Shown: piece by piece, positions 32,070 through 40,503 of the stretch
Layout: each line of letters opens with the position of its first letter
How positions within the stretch are numbered: the first letter of the stretch is position 1
Source: Rugosimonospora acidiphila
Lineage (GTDB): Bacteria; Actinomycetota; Actinomycetes; Mycobacteriales; Micromonosporaceae
DNA: 64,000 nt
Direction of reading: 5' to 3'
NCBI RefSeq assembly: GCF_039543385.1
Contig: NZ_BAABJQ010000005.1
Span: 310,001-374,000 of the forward strand
Program-made: the position numbers and the translations under genes
The notes under the pieces: model-generated
Seen by the model: only the letters and a program-made list of their open reading frames with translations
Database searches by the model: none
What the model was told of the DNA's origin: nothing

Positions 32070-32333
32070 TCAGCCGAGCACGGCCACGTAGTCGTGGGCC
32101 GCCTGTGTCGCCGCCTGCGCCAGGATCACCGCCTGCGCCAACTGCTGCTGGCACTGTTGGGCGCGGGCCACCGCCTCGGCGACCTTGGGATGGTTCGTAC
32201 CGTGGGCGACGACCTGCAGCTGCGCGATCATCCGGTCCATGCTCTCGGACGCGGCACGGGCCTGCGTGATCGCCTGGCCGCCGCTGCCGGCCGCCTGCAT
32301 GAGCTCAGATTTGACTTCCTCGATGGTGGCCAT
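32070..32333 (-). CDS. Small helical protein, unknown function
   Basis: An 87-residue, almost wholly helical protein rich in Ala and Gln, starting MATIEEVKSELMQAAGSGGQ. Heptad-like spacing in the central and C-terminal parts suggests a helical hairpin or coiled coil, in size like WXG100 proteins, but there is no WXG motif and no secretion gene nearby. GGGAGGAGG upstream of the ATG supports expression. I do not recognise a characterised family. Confidence 0.65.
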   Translation of the reverse strand: MATIEEVKSELMQAAGSGGQAITQARAASESMDRMIAQLQVVAHGTNHPKVAEAVARAQQCQQQLAQAVILAQAATQAAHDYVAVLG

Positions 32334-32471
32334 GACGGATGCGCCTCCTCCCAGGGCCGGCCCCCGGTCGGCGCACAGCCCTACCGTTCGGTAGTCACCT
32401 GCACACTAACCGAAGTTTTCCGCACCGGCGTTATCCCGACCAGCGCGGTCGCGCCGTCGCCGAGCACACGA

Positions 32472-32510
32472 AACGGCCGCCTGTCCCGCAGATGGGGCTA
32501 GGCGGCCGTT
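32472..32510 (-). terminator. Terminator-like hairpin after epimerase-family gene
   Basis: AACGGCCGCCT and AGGCGGCCGTT form a perfect 11-bp stem around a 17-nt loop, 19 nt after the stop of the gene at 32530. A short GTTTCG follows on the minus strand. Confidence 0.6.
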
Positions 32511-32529
32511 GTGGACGCGCATGAGTGGC

Positions 32530-33051
32530 TCAGCCGTTCTTGGGCTCCCAGACGTCTTCGAGCACGCAGTTCCACTGGAACTTGTACTCGTCCGACGGGT
32601 CGTACACGTGGGACTGGAAGTTGAGCACCAGCGTCTCGGGGCTGGACAGGGCCTTCCAGCCGTGCAGCAGGCCCGGCGGGATCCGGACCAGGCCCGGGTT
32701 GAGCGAGCCGAGGAAGAAGACGTTGACGTGACCGAACGTCGACGACTCCTCGCGGATGTCCACGAGGGTCACCTGTACCTTGCCGCGACTGATGGCGAAC
32801 TGGTCGGTGTGGATCTCGTGCAGGTGCCAGCACTTGACCACGCCGTAGTCGGTCCCGCTCTGGTAGATGTGCACCGGAGGGCCGAAACCCTCCCACGGCT
32901 CGCTCCACAGCTCCGTCACCTCGCCGCGCCCGTCGACGATCGGATTGAGCTTGCGGTGCACCACTCCCTCAATGGTGGCCTTACCGATCGGATTGCGCTG
33001 GAACTCAATGTTCTTGAGCCATTCGACTGTCACGTCGCCGGACTTCACCAT
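32530..33051 (-). CDS. dTDP-4-dehydrorhamnose 3,5-epimerase-family cupin protein
   Basis: A 173-residue RmlC-like double-stranded beta-helix protein. The core VVKCWHLHEIHTDQFAISRG near residues 71-90 corresponds to the RmlC segment with the active-site histidine, and RIPPGLLHGWKAL to the conserved PPGxxHG stretch. AGGAGAA precedes the ATG. True RmlC enzymes are about 200 residues, so this may be a related nucleotide-sugar epimerase or isomerase. No dTDP-sugar genes adjoin it apart from a second cupin-fold gene upstream; the product is unknown. Confidence 0.78.
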   Translation of the reverse strand: MVKSGDVTVEWLKNIEFQRNPIGKATIEGVVHRKLNPIVDGRGEVTELWSEPWEGFGPPVHIYQSGTDYGVVKCWHLHEIHTDQFAISRGKVQVTLVDIREESSTFGHVNVFFLGSLNPGLVRIPPGLLHGWKALSSPETLVLNFQSHVYDPSDEYKFQWNCVLEDVWEPKNG

Positions 33052-33259
33052 TTCTCCTTGCTGCGTCGGCGCTGGGGAAGCTTACGTACGTTACCGCGAA
33101 GGGGTGGGGTCTTCTCGCTCGCGGGTTGCCAGGTCACCGCGAACGGTGCCGCCGTTTGGTTGTTCGTGAGGTTCTGGTCGCTGGGTCTTCACGTCCGGGC
33201 TGCGGCGAAGGAGCCTCGGCTTCCTCGCCGGCCTGCTGCGGCCGCAAAACCTGCGTAGT

Positions 33260-33700
33260 CTACCGGACCTCGTCGCGACCGGGCGTCGTAATGCCGAGAT
33301 CGAAGCGCAGGGTGTCCGTCGGGTCGTACACGCTCGGCGACAGCTCAACGGCCTGTGAATACTCGAGCGGCAGGTAGGCGTGGGCACATCGGGGCGCCAC
33401 CGTCACGAGGTCGCCAGGCTCCAGAAGCAGGTCCATCGACTCTCCGGTGTCGATATCCCGAAATCTCGCCCGCAACCGGCCACCGATAACGTACAGGGTT
33501 TCGTTCTTCACCCGGTGAAAATGATTCCCGCGCGGGGCGCCCTTATCCGGTTTGAATTGGAGATACGCGAGAAACCGGAACGGCTCACCATTCGCGATCT
33601 GAGCGAGTTCGCCGGCATCCGAAGTCATGCGGCCCCCGCCCTCGGGTATGGGCGGAGCTACGTCGGGCAGGCGACGCACGGAGACCTTCGACAACGCCAT
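33260..33700 (-). CDS. Cupin-domain protein
   Basis: A 146-residue single-domain cupin. Motif 1 is GNHFHRVKNETLYVIGGRL (two metal-binding His and a Glu) near residue 57; motif 2 lies around PGDLVTVAPRCAHAYLPLE with the third His. The end (SVYDPTDTLRFDLGI) resembles sugar-isomerase-type cupins near deoxysugar genes. It precedes the RmlC-like gene by 208 nt in the same direction. The ATG at 33700 is used; no clear ribosome-binding site is seen. The function is not assignable. Confidence 0.72.
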   Translation of the reverse strand: MALSKVSVRRLPDVAPPIPEGGGRMTSDAGELAQIANGEPFRFLAYLQFKPDKGAPRGNHFHRVKNETLYVIGGRLRARFRDIDTGESMDLLLEPGDLVTVAPRCAHAYLPLEYSQAVELSPSVYDPTDTLRFDLGITTPGRDEVR

Positions 33701-33759
33701 GGGGGTCAGCGTAACGACGAAGGCGCACCTCTGATGCCGGCGGCGACAGTGGAACGGCG

Positions 33760-34410
33760 CTAGAGCGCGGCGAGGAAGTCGTACGCCTGCGCGAGCCGCC
33801 CCGACCACGGGGCATCCAGATCCCTGACCACGGCGGCGTACAGCCGATCCCGGACCGCCGGCCGGCGCGCCCAGGCGACCGCGTCATCCGGGATGCCCGA
33901 TCCGCCGACCCAGTCGATCACCAGGTCGGCCAGGTGCCGGTCCGGCGCCGCGCCGGGTGTCGCATCCCAGATCCGCAGGTACCGCCCGACCCCCTCGTGC
34001 AGTGGCCGGGCCGCGATGAGAAAGCTGGACGCGTCTCGCAGCCCGCCGCACCGTGCCGGGTACCGGGACAGGATCGAACGCCACACCGTGTCGAGGTATC
34101 CCCGCAGCGCGTCGCGCTCTCCCGCCGGCCAGGTCTGCCATCCACCGGCCAGAGTGAGCTTGCCCAGCACGGTGTCCGCGTCCAGTTCGTCGCCGGTCAC
34201 CAGGCGCTCCAACAGCAACGGCAGGAGGCTCTTGAGATCGGCGTCGGTACCGACGGTGCCACCGAGCGACAGGGCGAGACTGAACAGGTCATGGTCGGCC
34301 ACGGATACTTGGCCCCGGCAGTGCGGGCATCCGTCGAGGACGGCACGGCGTGGGTACCCTGCGAACGCGACGCCGACCCGCCGCAGTGCCTCCCGCACCT
34401 GATCGTCCAT
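33760..34410 (-). CDS. Hypothetical protein with CPHC motif
   Basis: A 216-residue soluble protein, mainly helical by composition. The only clear landmark is CPHC near residue 27 (LDGCPHCRGQVSVADHD), possibly half of a metal site with nearby His and Asp. The C-terminal half has Trp/Arg-rich helices (ERDALRGYLDTVWRSILSRY). I do not recognise the family. The ATG at 34410 is preceded by no convincing ribosome-binding site, but codon use and the absence of a better frame on either strand support a real gene. Confidence 0.6.
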   Translation of the reverse strand: MDDQVREALRRVGVAFAGYPRRAVLDGCPHCRGQVSVADHDLFSLALSLGGTVGTDADLKSLLPLLLERLVTGDELDADTVLGKLTLAGGWQTWPAGERDALRGYLDTVWRSILSRYPARCGGLRDASSFLIAARPLHEGVGRYLRIWDATPGAAPDRHLADLVIDWVGGSGIPDDAVAWARRPAVRDRLYAAVVRDLDAPWSGRLAQAYDFLAAL

Positions 34411-34808
34411 CGGGGACAGTATTCCGCGTGACTCGCTCGCGATTCGGCCTGGGTGACTCGCCTCCCGGGAGAGCAAGAGACCCGACGGCCGCTCGGCGAC
34501 GAGGTATCTCTCTCGTCGAGTCGCGGCGAGGCTTGCAGGGCTGCGTCCGAGGGGTTTCCGAGCCCGCCGGTGTCGGGCCGTCGACGATCTCGCGATCCGT
34601 CGAGGTCGACGATCCGGGGACACGAGCAAGCCAGGGACAGGAGCGGGAGGCGCTGGCGGGTTGGTCGACCAGTGACCCGTTGACGTTGGCGTGACGGCGG
34701 TCAGCGGGCCGCGAGCCCACCACCACTCTTGGTGTTGCCTCGCGACTTCGGTCGGCCGTCAGTGGGCTCGGTCGCGATGCCGGAGGCCCTTCGGGCGATT
34801 ATCCCGCG
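34411..34808. other. Gene-poor stretch, no supported feature
   Basis: About 400 nt without a convincing gene. Short frames on both strands lack ribosome-binding sites and recognisable products. The sequence is rich in Arg/Ser-type low-complexity codons in every frame, as expected for non-coding high-G+C DNA. Confidence 0.6.
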
Positions 34809-35225
34809 CTAACACTTGTACGAGAAAACCTGGTAATCGGTTGCGCCGCCAATAAAGTGTTGTCCGGGTCCGAGGTCGGGTTCCTGCCACCTCCAGGTGC
34901 GTCCACCGTCGTCCGAGCGCGCCTGGCTCGTGCAGTAACCCGGCCCGTTGTACCAGCCTGCCGCGTTCTGCCAACCGAAGTAAGTGTCAGTCGCCGCACC
35001 CTCCCCGGGAAGAGCGGCATCATACGTCCCGTGCGTGTAGGCGTTGTCTTTCAGATGCATGACGCCTAGACCGAATTCATAGGTGCAATTAAGAATGTAG
35101 TTGGAATTCGGGCCAGCAGTGTGAACGTAACACTCTGTGTCGGCACTCGCCTTCGTGGGCGTCGCGGACATCGTGAGAGCAAACACAGCGGGCAGGACAA
35201 AGGCCAGGGCTCTCAAGTGTTTCAT
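34809..35225 (-). CDS. Small secreted protein, unknown function
   Basis: A 138-residue exported protein. The signal peptide (MKHLRALAFVLPAVFALTMS then cleavage after KASA) is clear. The mature part of about 110 residues has four cysteines (Cys in DTECYV, ILNCTY, GYCTSQ and the C-terminal residue), suggesting two disulfides, and is rich in Tyr, Trp and Gly. The ATG at 35225 follows GGAGGATCGG. The gene is visibly lower in G+C than its neighbours, which together with gene-poor flanks suggests acquisition from elsewhere. No family is recognised. Confidence 0.72.
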   Translation of the reverse strand: MKHLRALAFVLPAVFALTMSATPTKASADTECYVHTAGPNSNYILNCTYEFGLGVMHLKDNAYTHGTYDAALPGEGAATDTYFGWQNAAGWYNGPGYCTSQARSDDGGRTWRWQEPDLGPGQHFIGGATDYQVFSYKC

Positions 35226-35793
35226 CCGATCCTCCATCGTTTTGTTCAGCGGGACAACCGCGCTGTCGCGCTACGTCAACGCCGGACGATTCTGGCGGAC
35301 GGCGCTGTGGTCCGACTACGGGTTGCCTACGGGCGGCGCGCGCCGGATCCTTCAATGATTCGGCGGCGGGGGCCAGCCTCGCCGCGACGAAGATGCCGGA
35401 GGCCCGGGCTGATGTCCACAGCGCGGCCGACGCAGGAGTCGATCCAGCGCCAAGGAACAGGTGACGCTGAGCCAATCCGCGACCAGCACTTGCCGGCGAT
35501 AGTCCGGCGGCGGCAAGCCCGTCCGCCCGGTCCGGCCCGTTCAATGCGCCAGTCACTGTGGCGCATGAGGCGCGGGCCGACCGCCCCGATCTGGCCCGGC
35601 AGCCGGCCGCGGCCCGGATCGCGGCGCCTGGTCGCCGCACCATCGAAGCCGCAACGTCCATCCAGGGATCGGATCAAGATGGGGCTTGCTACGGAAGCCC
35701 ACCGGAACGCGTGGGCTCCCCGCTTCACGCCGTGTCCCCGGCGTGGCTACAGATGTGGCTACACGGCGTATGAGAGCTACACCGCCCATAAGA
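35226..35793. other. Gene-poor stretch upstream of tRNA-fMet copy 1
   Basis: Nearly 570 nt with no supported gene. Reading frames on both strands are short and unlike known proteins. The right end holds GGCTACAGATGTGGCTAC (35745-35762), which recurs imperfectly before the second tRNA unit at 36051-36068 (14 of 18 identical), so part of this stretch is probably part of a duplicated unit. Confidence 0.55.
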
Positions 35794-35828
35794 AAAGGCC
35801 CGCCGGAGATAATCCTCGGCGGGCCTTT
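35794..35828 (-). terminator. Intrinsic terminator of tRNA-fMet copy 1
   Basis: AAAGGCCCGCCG-N11-CGGCGGGCCTTT, a 12-bp stem 9 nt beyond the tRNA 3' end, followed on the minus strand by TTTTCTT. Confidence 0.85.
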
Positions 35829-35837
35829 CCTTCGTCG

Positions 35838-35911
35838 TAGCGGGGACAGGATTTGAACCTATGACCTCTGGGTTATGAGCCCAGCGAGCTACCGAGCTGC
35901 TCCACCCCGCG
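35838..35911 (-). tRNA. tRNA-fMet (CAT), copy 1
   Basis: Initiator tRNA, 74 nt without encoded CCA. The anticodon loop reads CTCATAA (anticodon CAT). Initiator identity is shown by three G-C pairs in the anticodon stem (GGG/CCC) and the unpaired C1-A72 at the acceptor end. The T-stem begins ATAGG, where copy 2 has ACAGG, so this copy has one T-G wobble pair. A -10-like TAGGGT (35928-35923) precedes it. Confidence 0.95.
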
Positions 35912-36080
35912 TCGCTGACATAACCCTACAGTACCCGGATCCGCATCCCGACGGCGCGCCCCGCCGGCACGCCGCGGCCGCACATGAAACCTGACGTTGC
36001 GCTGCAATGGGCAGCCGACTCCACGAGCCGACCGGCCGTAGCCGGCTCCTGGTTACAGATCGGGTTACCTGGAGCAAAAG

Positions 36081-36113
36081 AACGGCCCGCCGGATATTGT
36101 CCGGCGGGCCGTT
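36081..36113 (-). terminator. Intrinsic terminator of tRNA-fMet copy 2
   Basis: AACGGCCCGCCGG-ATATTGT-CCGGCGGGCCGTT, a perfect 13-bp stem 8 nt beyond the tRNA 3' end, followed on the minus strand by TTCTTTT. Confidence 0.85.
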
Positions 36114-36121
36114 TCCTGTGG

Positions 36122-36195
36122 TAGCGGGGACAGGATTTGAACCTGTGACCTCTGGGTTATGAGCCCAGCGAGCTACCGAGCTGCTCCACCCCGCG
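36122..36195 (-). tRNA. tRNA-fMet (CAT), copy 2
   Basis: Second initiator tRNA, 74 nt, same anticodon CAT, three G-C anticodon-stem pairs and C1-A72 mismatch. It differs from copy 1 at one position only (36145 versus 35861) and has a fully paired T-stem (ACAGG/CCTGT), so it is probably the ancestral form. The 30 nt upstream are identical to those of copy 1. Confidence 0.95.
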
Positions 36196-36225
36196 TCGCT
36201 GACATAACCCTACAGTACCCGGATC
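36122..36225. repeat. Direct repeat containing tRNA-fMet and its promoter (copy 2 of 35838-35941)
   Basis: A 104-nt segment covering the tRNA and its upstream 30 nt is repeated at an offset of 284 nt with a single mismatch. The terminators also correspond but have diverged in the loop, so the duplicated unit is promoter, tRNA and terminator. Confidence 0.9.
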
Positions 36226-36267
36226 GGCATTAGCAAAACGGTTACGCACCAGTGCGCCACCAGCGGT

Positions 36268-36303
36268 TTTCCGGGCCGGAATCTCAACGTTCCGGCCCGG
36301 AAA
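36268..36303 (-). terminator. Hairpin after UPF0182 gene
   Basis: TTTCCGGGCCGGAA-N8-TTCCGGCCCGGAAA, a perfect 14-bp stem 15 nt after the UPF0182 stop; no U-tract. Confidence 0.65.
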
Positions 36304-36318
36304 CCCGGGCACCCAAGA

Positions 36319-39282
36319 TCATCCGGACGGTGCCACCGACGGTTTCGGCGAGGGCGACGTGCTGGACCGTGTCGACGGTTTGACCGACGGCGACGGCGAC
36401 GGCGCGACGTTGGCCGAGTCGCGAGCCTGCTGGTACGCCGTGATCGCGTCGTTCAGCTCCTGCAGCGCCTGGCCGTAGTCCGTGAAGTTGCCGGACTGCT
36501 GAGCCGCCTTCAGGTCTGCGATCGCCTTGTCGATGCGCTGCGTCGCCTGATCCACCTCGGGATTCGGCTGAGACGTCGGTGGCGGCTGGCTCGCGCTCGG
36601 TGGTGGACCGGCCGGCGGGTTGGCCCCCGCGGACTTGGCCGAGTTGAGCAGTTGGGTCAGCGCGCCCTGCAGGCTGTCCGCGAAGCCAACGTACTGGCCG
36701 AAGTTCACCAGCACATATTTCAGCTGTGGATAGGCGTTCTCCGCCTTGCTCTGCACGTACAACGGTTCCACGTAGAGCATCCCGCTGCCCACTGGCAGTG
36801 ACAGCAGATTGCCGTAGATGACCGTGGCGCTGTTTTGTAGCAGGCTGATCTGTGGCCGCACGGAGTTGTCGTTCGTCATCTTCTGATCGGCCTGCCCCGG
36901 CCCGGAGACCTGGGTGTCCGGCGGAAGCTGAAGAATTTCCAGCTTCGGTTGGCCGTTCACGTACGAGCCGGTGACCAGCGCCGCCAGGTTCTGCCGGCCG
37001 CGCGGCGTCATCGCGGACGTCAGCTGGAACGTGGTCTGGTTCTGCCCCGGGAACTTGGCCAGCAGATAGTAGGGCGCCTGGTTGGCCGTCGTACCGGGAG
37101 CCGGGTCCTGCGGCACCTGCCAGAAGTCCTGGCCGGAGTAGAACTGGCTGGGATCCGAGACGTGGAACCGGGTCAGCAGCTCGCGCTGCACCTTGAACTG
37201 GTCCTCCGGGTACCGGAAGTGCTGCGCCAGCTCCGGCGGGATCGCCGAACTCGGCTTGATGAGGTTGCCACCGAAGGCCTTGTTCCAGGCGTTGAGGACC
37301 GGGTCGGACTGGCCGAACGCGTAGAGGGTGACCTTCCCGGTGTACGCGTCGACCGTGGCCTTCACCGAGTTGCGCAGGTAGTTGATGTCCGTCTGGGCCT
37401 GCTGCGCGGTGCCCTCGCCGGTCTGCGTGTCGCTGGTGGCCGACTGCAGGTCGACCTCCTGCGAGTACGGGTAGGTCGACGCGGTCGTGTAGCCGTCGAG
37501 GATCCACACGATGTGCCCGTTCACCACCGCCGGGTACGGGTCGCCGTCGAGGGTGAGGAACGGGGCTACCTTCTGCACTCGCTGTCGCGGGTCGCGTACG
37601 TAAAGGATTTTCGAGTTCTTGTTGAAGACGCTCGAGATGAGGAAGTTGGTTTCCTTGTACTTGTACGCGTACAGCATCCGCCGCAGGTATGAGCCGACCG
37701 ACACGCCACCACTGCCGTCGTAGGTCACGTACTGGTCGTTGGAGCCACTGGGCCGGTCGTACTCGGCGTCCTGGCCGTTCGAAGCCTTACCGACGATCGC
37801 ATAAGGGTTCATGTTCTCGCCGTAGTAGATCCGCGGTTGGGCGACCGGGATCTGGTCGGTGTCGGACTGGCAGTTGGTCTGCGCCGCCTCGTTGTCGAGG
37901 AAGCCGGACGCGAACTCGGGCTGGCCGTTGCACACGATCTGATTGGCCGGGGCGGCCACGAAACCGTACCCGTGGGTGAAGACGGTGTGCTGGTTCTGCC
38001 AGTTACTCTGCTGCGGGGTCAGGTTGTTGTAGTCCATCTCCCGGACCCCGACCACGTAGTCCTGGGTGTTGCCGTCGGTGGTGTACCGGTCGATGTCCAG
38101 CTTCTGGGTGAAGTCGTAGAACCCGCGCACCTGCTGCAGCTGGGTGTACGTGTTGGACACGATCGACGGGTCGAGCAGCCGGATGTTGGCCACCGTGTCG
38201 GTGTCCGACATCAGCGACTCGGGCGGCACGTTGGCGGTCGACGGGTACTGGATGGTCTGAATGTTGTTGAGGCCGAACGCGTCGCGGGTGGCGTCGATGC
38301 TGCGTTCGATGTACGTCGCTTCCTTGTCGCGGATGTTCGGCTTCACGGTGAAGGTCTGCACCGCGGCCGGGTAGATACCGCCGACCGCGATGGCCGACAG
38401 CGCGAGCAGGCCGATGGCGATGCCCGGCCAGACCAGGTTGCGGATGAAGGCGTTGGAGAAGACCAGGATGGCGATCGCGACCACCACGGAGATCCAGGCC
38501 AGGATCTCCTTCGCGGGCAGGAGCGCGTTGATGTCCGTGTACCCGGCCCCGAAGAGGTTCGTCGCGTCGTTGTGAGCGAGCAGCAGGCCGCGCTGGTCAA
38601 GGAAGTAGGCCGCGGCCTTGAGCAGCACGAAGAAGGCGACCAGGGCGGTCAGGTGGGCACGGGCGGCGACGGTCATCCGCTCGCCGGCGCCCTGCAGGCG
38701 CACCCCGCCGAACAGGTAGTGCATGGCCAGCGCGCCGAGCACGCACAGCACGACCAGGGTGAAGCCGACCCCGAGCAGGTACCGCCAGAACGGGTACGCG
38801 AAGACGTAGAAACCCAGGTCGACGCCGAACTGTGGATCCTTGACGCCGAACGACTGGCCGTTGGAGAACAGCAGCCACTGCTGCCACCGGCCCTGCGCGG
38901 ACAGGCCCCCGAACAGCCCGACGATCGCCGAGAGCAGGCCGGACCACAGGCCGAAGCGGGGCGAGATCATCCCGCGGTACCGCTCGAGGGACTGCTGCTC
39001 GGAGGAGTGCATCCGCAGCATCGGCCGCAGCCGGAACGCCAGCCAGAGGTTGAACCAGACGATCAACGCCATGCCGAAGCCGAAGATCGCGAACAGCCCG
39101 AGCCGGGTCTGCAGCACGGTGGTAAACACCTGGGTGTACTTGACCTCAGAGAACCACAGGTAGTCCGTCCACGCGTCGACCACCCAGCCCAGCAGGATGA
39201 ACAGCACCACTACGCAGGCCAAAACGATCAATGTCATCCGGCCGCGGCGACTCATCCGGGGCAGGGGGGTTCGCATCACCAC
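36319..39282 (-). CDS. UPF0182 family large membrane protein
   Basis: A 987-residue protein of unknown function found throughout actinobacteria and some cyanobacteria. Seven hydrophobic helices occupy roughly the first 330 residues (for instance TLIVLACVVVLFILLGWVVD), followed by a long extracytoplasmic domain of about 550 residues and a Pro/Ser/Thr-rich tail (SPSPSVKPSTRSSTS) that may span the wall. Family segments include DAWTDYLWFSEVKYTQVF and ERSIDATRDAFGL. The GTG at 39282 is used; an ATG two codons later is equally possible. It lies downstream of the PDZ-Lon protease gene, the same order as in M. tuberculosis. Confidence 0.92.
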   Translation of the reverse strand: MVMRTPLPRMSRRGRMTLIVLACVVVLFILLGWVVDAWTDYLWFSEVKYTQVFTTVLQTRLGLFAIFGFGMALIVWFNLWLAFRLRPMLRMHSSEQQSLERYRGMISPRFGLWSGLLSAIVGLFGGLSAQGRWQQWLLFSNGQSFGVKDPQFGVDLGFYVFAYPFWRYLLGVGFTLVVLCVLGALAMHYLFGGVRLQGAGERMTVAARAHLTALVAFFVLLKAAAYFLDQRGLLLAHNDATNLFGAGYTDINALLPAKEILAWISVVVAIAILVFSNAFIRNLVWPGIAIGLLALSAIAVGGIYPAAVQTFTVKPNIRDKEATYIERSIDATRDAFGLNNIQTIQYPSTANVPPESLMSDTDTVANIRLLDPSIVSNTYTQLQQVRGFYDFTQKLDIDRYTTDGNTQDYVVGVREMDYNNLTPQQSNWQNQHTVFTHGYGFVAAPANQIVCNGQPEFASGFLDNEAAQTNCQSDTDQIPVAQPRIYYGENMNPYAIVGKASNGQDAEYDRPSGSNDQYVTYDGSGGVSVGSYLRRMLYAYKYKETNFLISSVFNKNSKILYVRDPRQRVQKVAPFLTLDGDPYPAVVNGHIVWILDGYTTASTYPYSQEVDLQSATSDTQTGEGTAQQAQTDINYLRNSVKATVDAYTGKVTLYAFGQSDPVLNAWNKAFGGNLIKPSSAIPPELAQHFRYPEDQFKVQRELLTRFHVSDPSQFYSGQDFWQVPQDPAPGTTANQAPYYLLAKFPGQNQTTFQLTSAMTPRGRQNLAALVTGSYVNGQPKLEILQLPPDTQVSGPGQADQKMTNDNSVRPQISLLQNSATVIYGNLLSLPVGSGMLYVEPLYVQSKAENAYPQLKYVLVNFGQYVGFADSLQGALTQLLNSAKSAGANPPAGPPPSASQPPPTSQPNPEVDQATQRIDKAIADLKAAQQSGNFTDYGQALQELNDAITAYQQARDSANVAPSPSPSVKPSTRSSTSPSPKPSVAPSG

Positions 39283-39375
39283 GGCACCAGGGTACGAGGT
39301 GATTCTTTATCCCGCGGGTCGCCCCCGGATCGGGGTTCGCGCCGCGACCAGCGACGACGACCGCGGCCGGGCGGA

Positions 39376-40404
39376 TCAGCTCCCGGCGCAGAGGGTGGGC
39401 GTCTGGTGGTCGCGCAGCTTCTGCAGGGCCGTGAGGGCATCGTTGAGCGTCGAGACCTTGACCAACTCCAGGCCGGGCACCGCGTTGGCCACCGCTTCGG
39501 CGCAGTTGTCGGCCGGCGACAGGAAGACGGTGGCGCCGTCGCGCTTGGCCCCGCGCATCTTCTGTGCGATGCCGCCGATCGGGCCGACGTTGCCGTCGTC
39601 GTCGATGGTGCCGGTGCCGGCGATGGTCATCCCGCCGGTCAGGTCGGTGGGGGTGAGCTTGTCGACGATGCCGAGCGAGAACATGAGCCCGGCGCTCGGC
39701 CCACCCACGTCGTCGAGGGTGAACTTGATCGAGTACGGGCTGGGCTGCTTCTGGTCGACCTGAACCCCGACCTGGGGTGAACCGTCGGAGCCCTTGCTCG
39801 AGGTGATCGTCGTGCTGGCCGGCACGCCGTTGCGGCTGTACCCGATGACCAGCGCCGTGCCCGCGGGCCTGGCCTTGATCAAGGAGGTCAGCTTCTCCAC
39901 CGAGGTGACCTGCTGGCCGTTCACCGAATTGATCACATCGCCGGCCCGCAGGTGGCCCTCGGCCGGCGCGCCCGCGACGACGGAGCCGACGGTGACCTTG
40001 ACGGGGAAGCCGAGCTTGCGCAGCGCCGCGGTCTCCGCGGAGCTCTGCGACTCCGCGAACTCCTGCTGGTTCTGCTGGTCGGTCTGCTGCTGCGTCTGGT
40101 CTGGCGGGTAGACCACCTCGCGCGGCACCACCGCGTCGGACGGGTCGAGCCAGCCCCGGATGGCCTGCCAGAGGGTGATCTGATCCTCGACGCCGACGGT
40201 GACCATGCGCAGCTGGCCGGCGGAGTTCGACGTGGTGCCGCCGGAGATCGAGATCAACTGCTTGCCGCTGGAGCTGCCCAGGGTATTCCAGGTCGGCCCG
40301 GGCCCCTCTTCGACGTAGGGCACTTTGATCCCGACAAAGGACCCCAACACCAGGGCAACAAGCACGACCACGCCCACGAGTAGGGTGGCGCCACGTCGTC
40401 TCAT
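39376..40404 (-). CDS. Membrane-anchored PDZ/Lon-type (S16) serine protease
   Basis: A 342-residue protein with one N-terminal membrane anchor (about 8-28), a PDZ domain (about 130-210, VVAGAPAEGHLRAGDVINSV) and a C-terminal Lon-like proteolytic domain. The catalytic serine is in DVGGPSAGLMFSLGI near residue 238 and the lysine in GGIAQKMRGAKRDGA near residue 282, giving the Ser-Lys dyad. It should act outside the membrane as it lacks the AAA+ ATPase of Lon. It is 93 nt upstream of the UPF0182 gene and probably co-transcribed with it. Confidence 0.93.
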   Translation of the reverse strand: MRRRGATLLVGVVVLVALVLGSFVGIKVPYVEEGPGPTWNTLGSSSGKQLISISGGTTSNSAGQLRMVTVGVEDQITLWQAIRGWLDPSDAVVPREVVYPPDQTQQQTDQQNQQEFAESQSSAETAALRKLGFPVKVTVGSVVAGAPAEGHLRAGDVINSVNGQQVTSVEKLTSLIKARPAGTALVIGYSRNGVPASTTITSSKGSDGSPQVGVQVDQKQPSPYSIKFTLDDVGGPSAGLMFSLGIVDKLTPTDLTGGMTIAGTGTIDDDGNVGPIGGIAQKMRGAKRDGATVFLSPADNCAEAVANAVPGLELVKVSTLNDALTALQKLRDHQTPTLCAGS

Positions 40405-40503
40405 GCGCCGAAGCCTACTGTCTCCGGCCGACGATCCCCGACTTCCCCCGTGGGCGAACGCCCGGCACGGGATTCTATCGCCTCGTACGCGTACGGTTGA
40501 ACC

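Noticed and set aside
34289..34726. Minus-strand frame in the gene-poor stretch overlapping the CPHC gene start
   Set aside because: No ribosome-binding site, Arg/Pro-rich composition, and conflict with the better-supported gene at 33760-34410.
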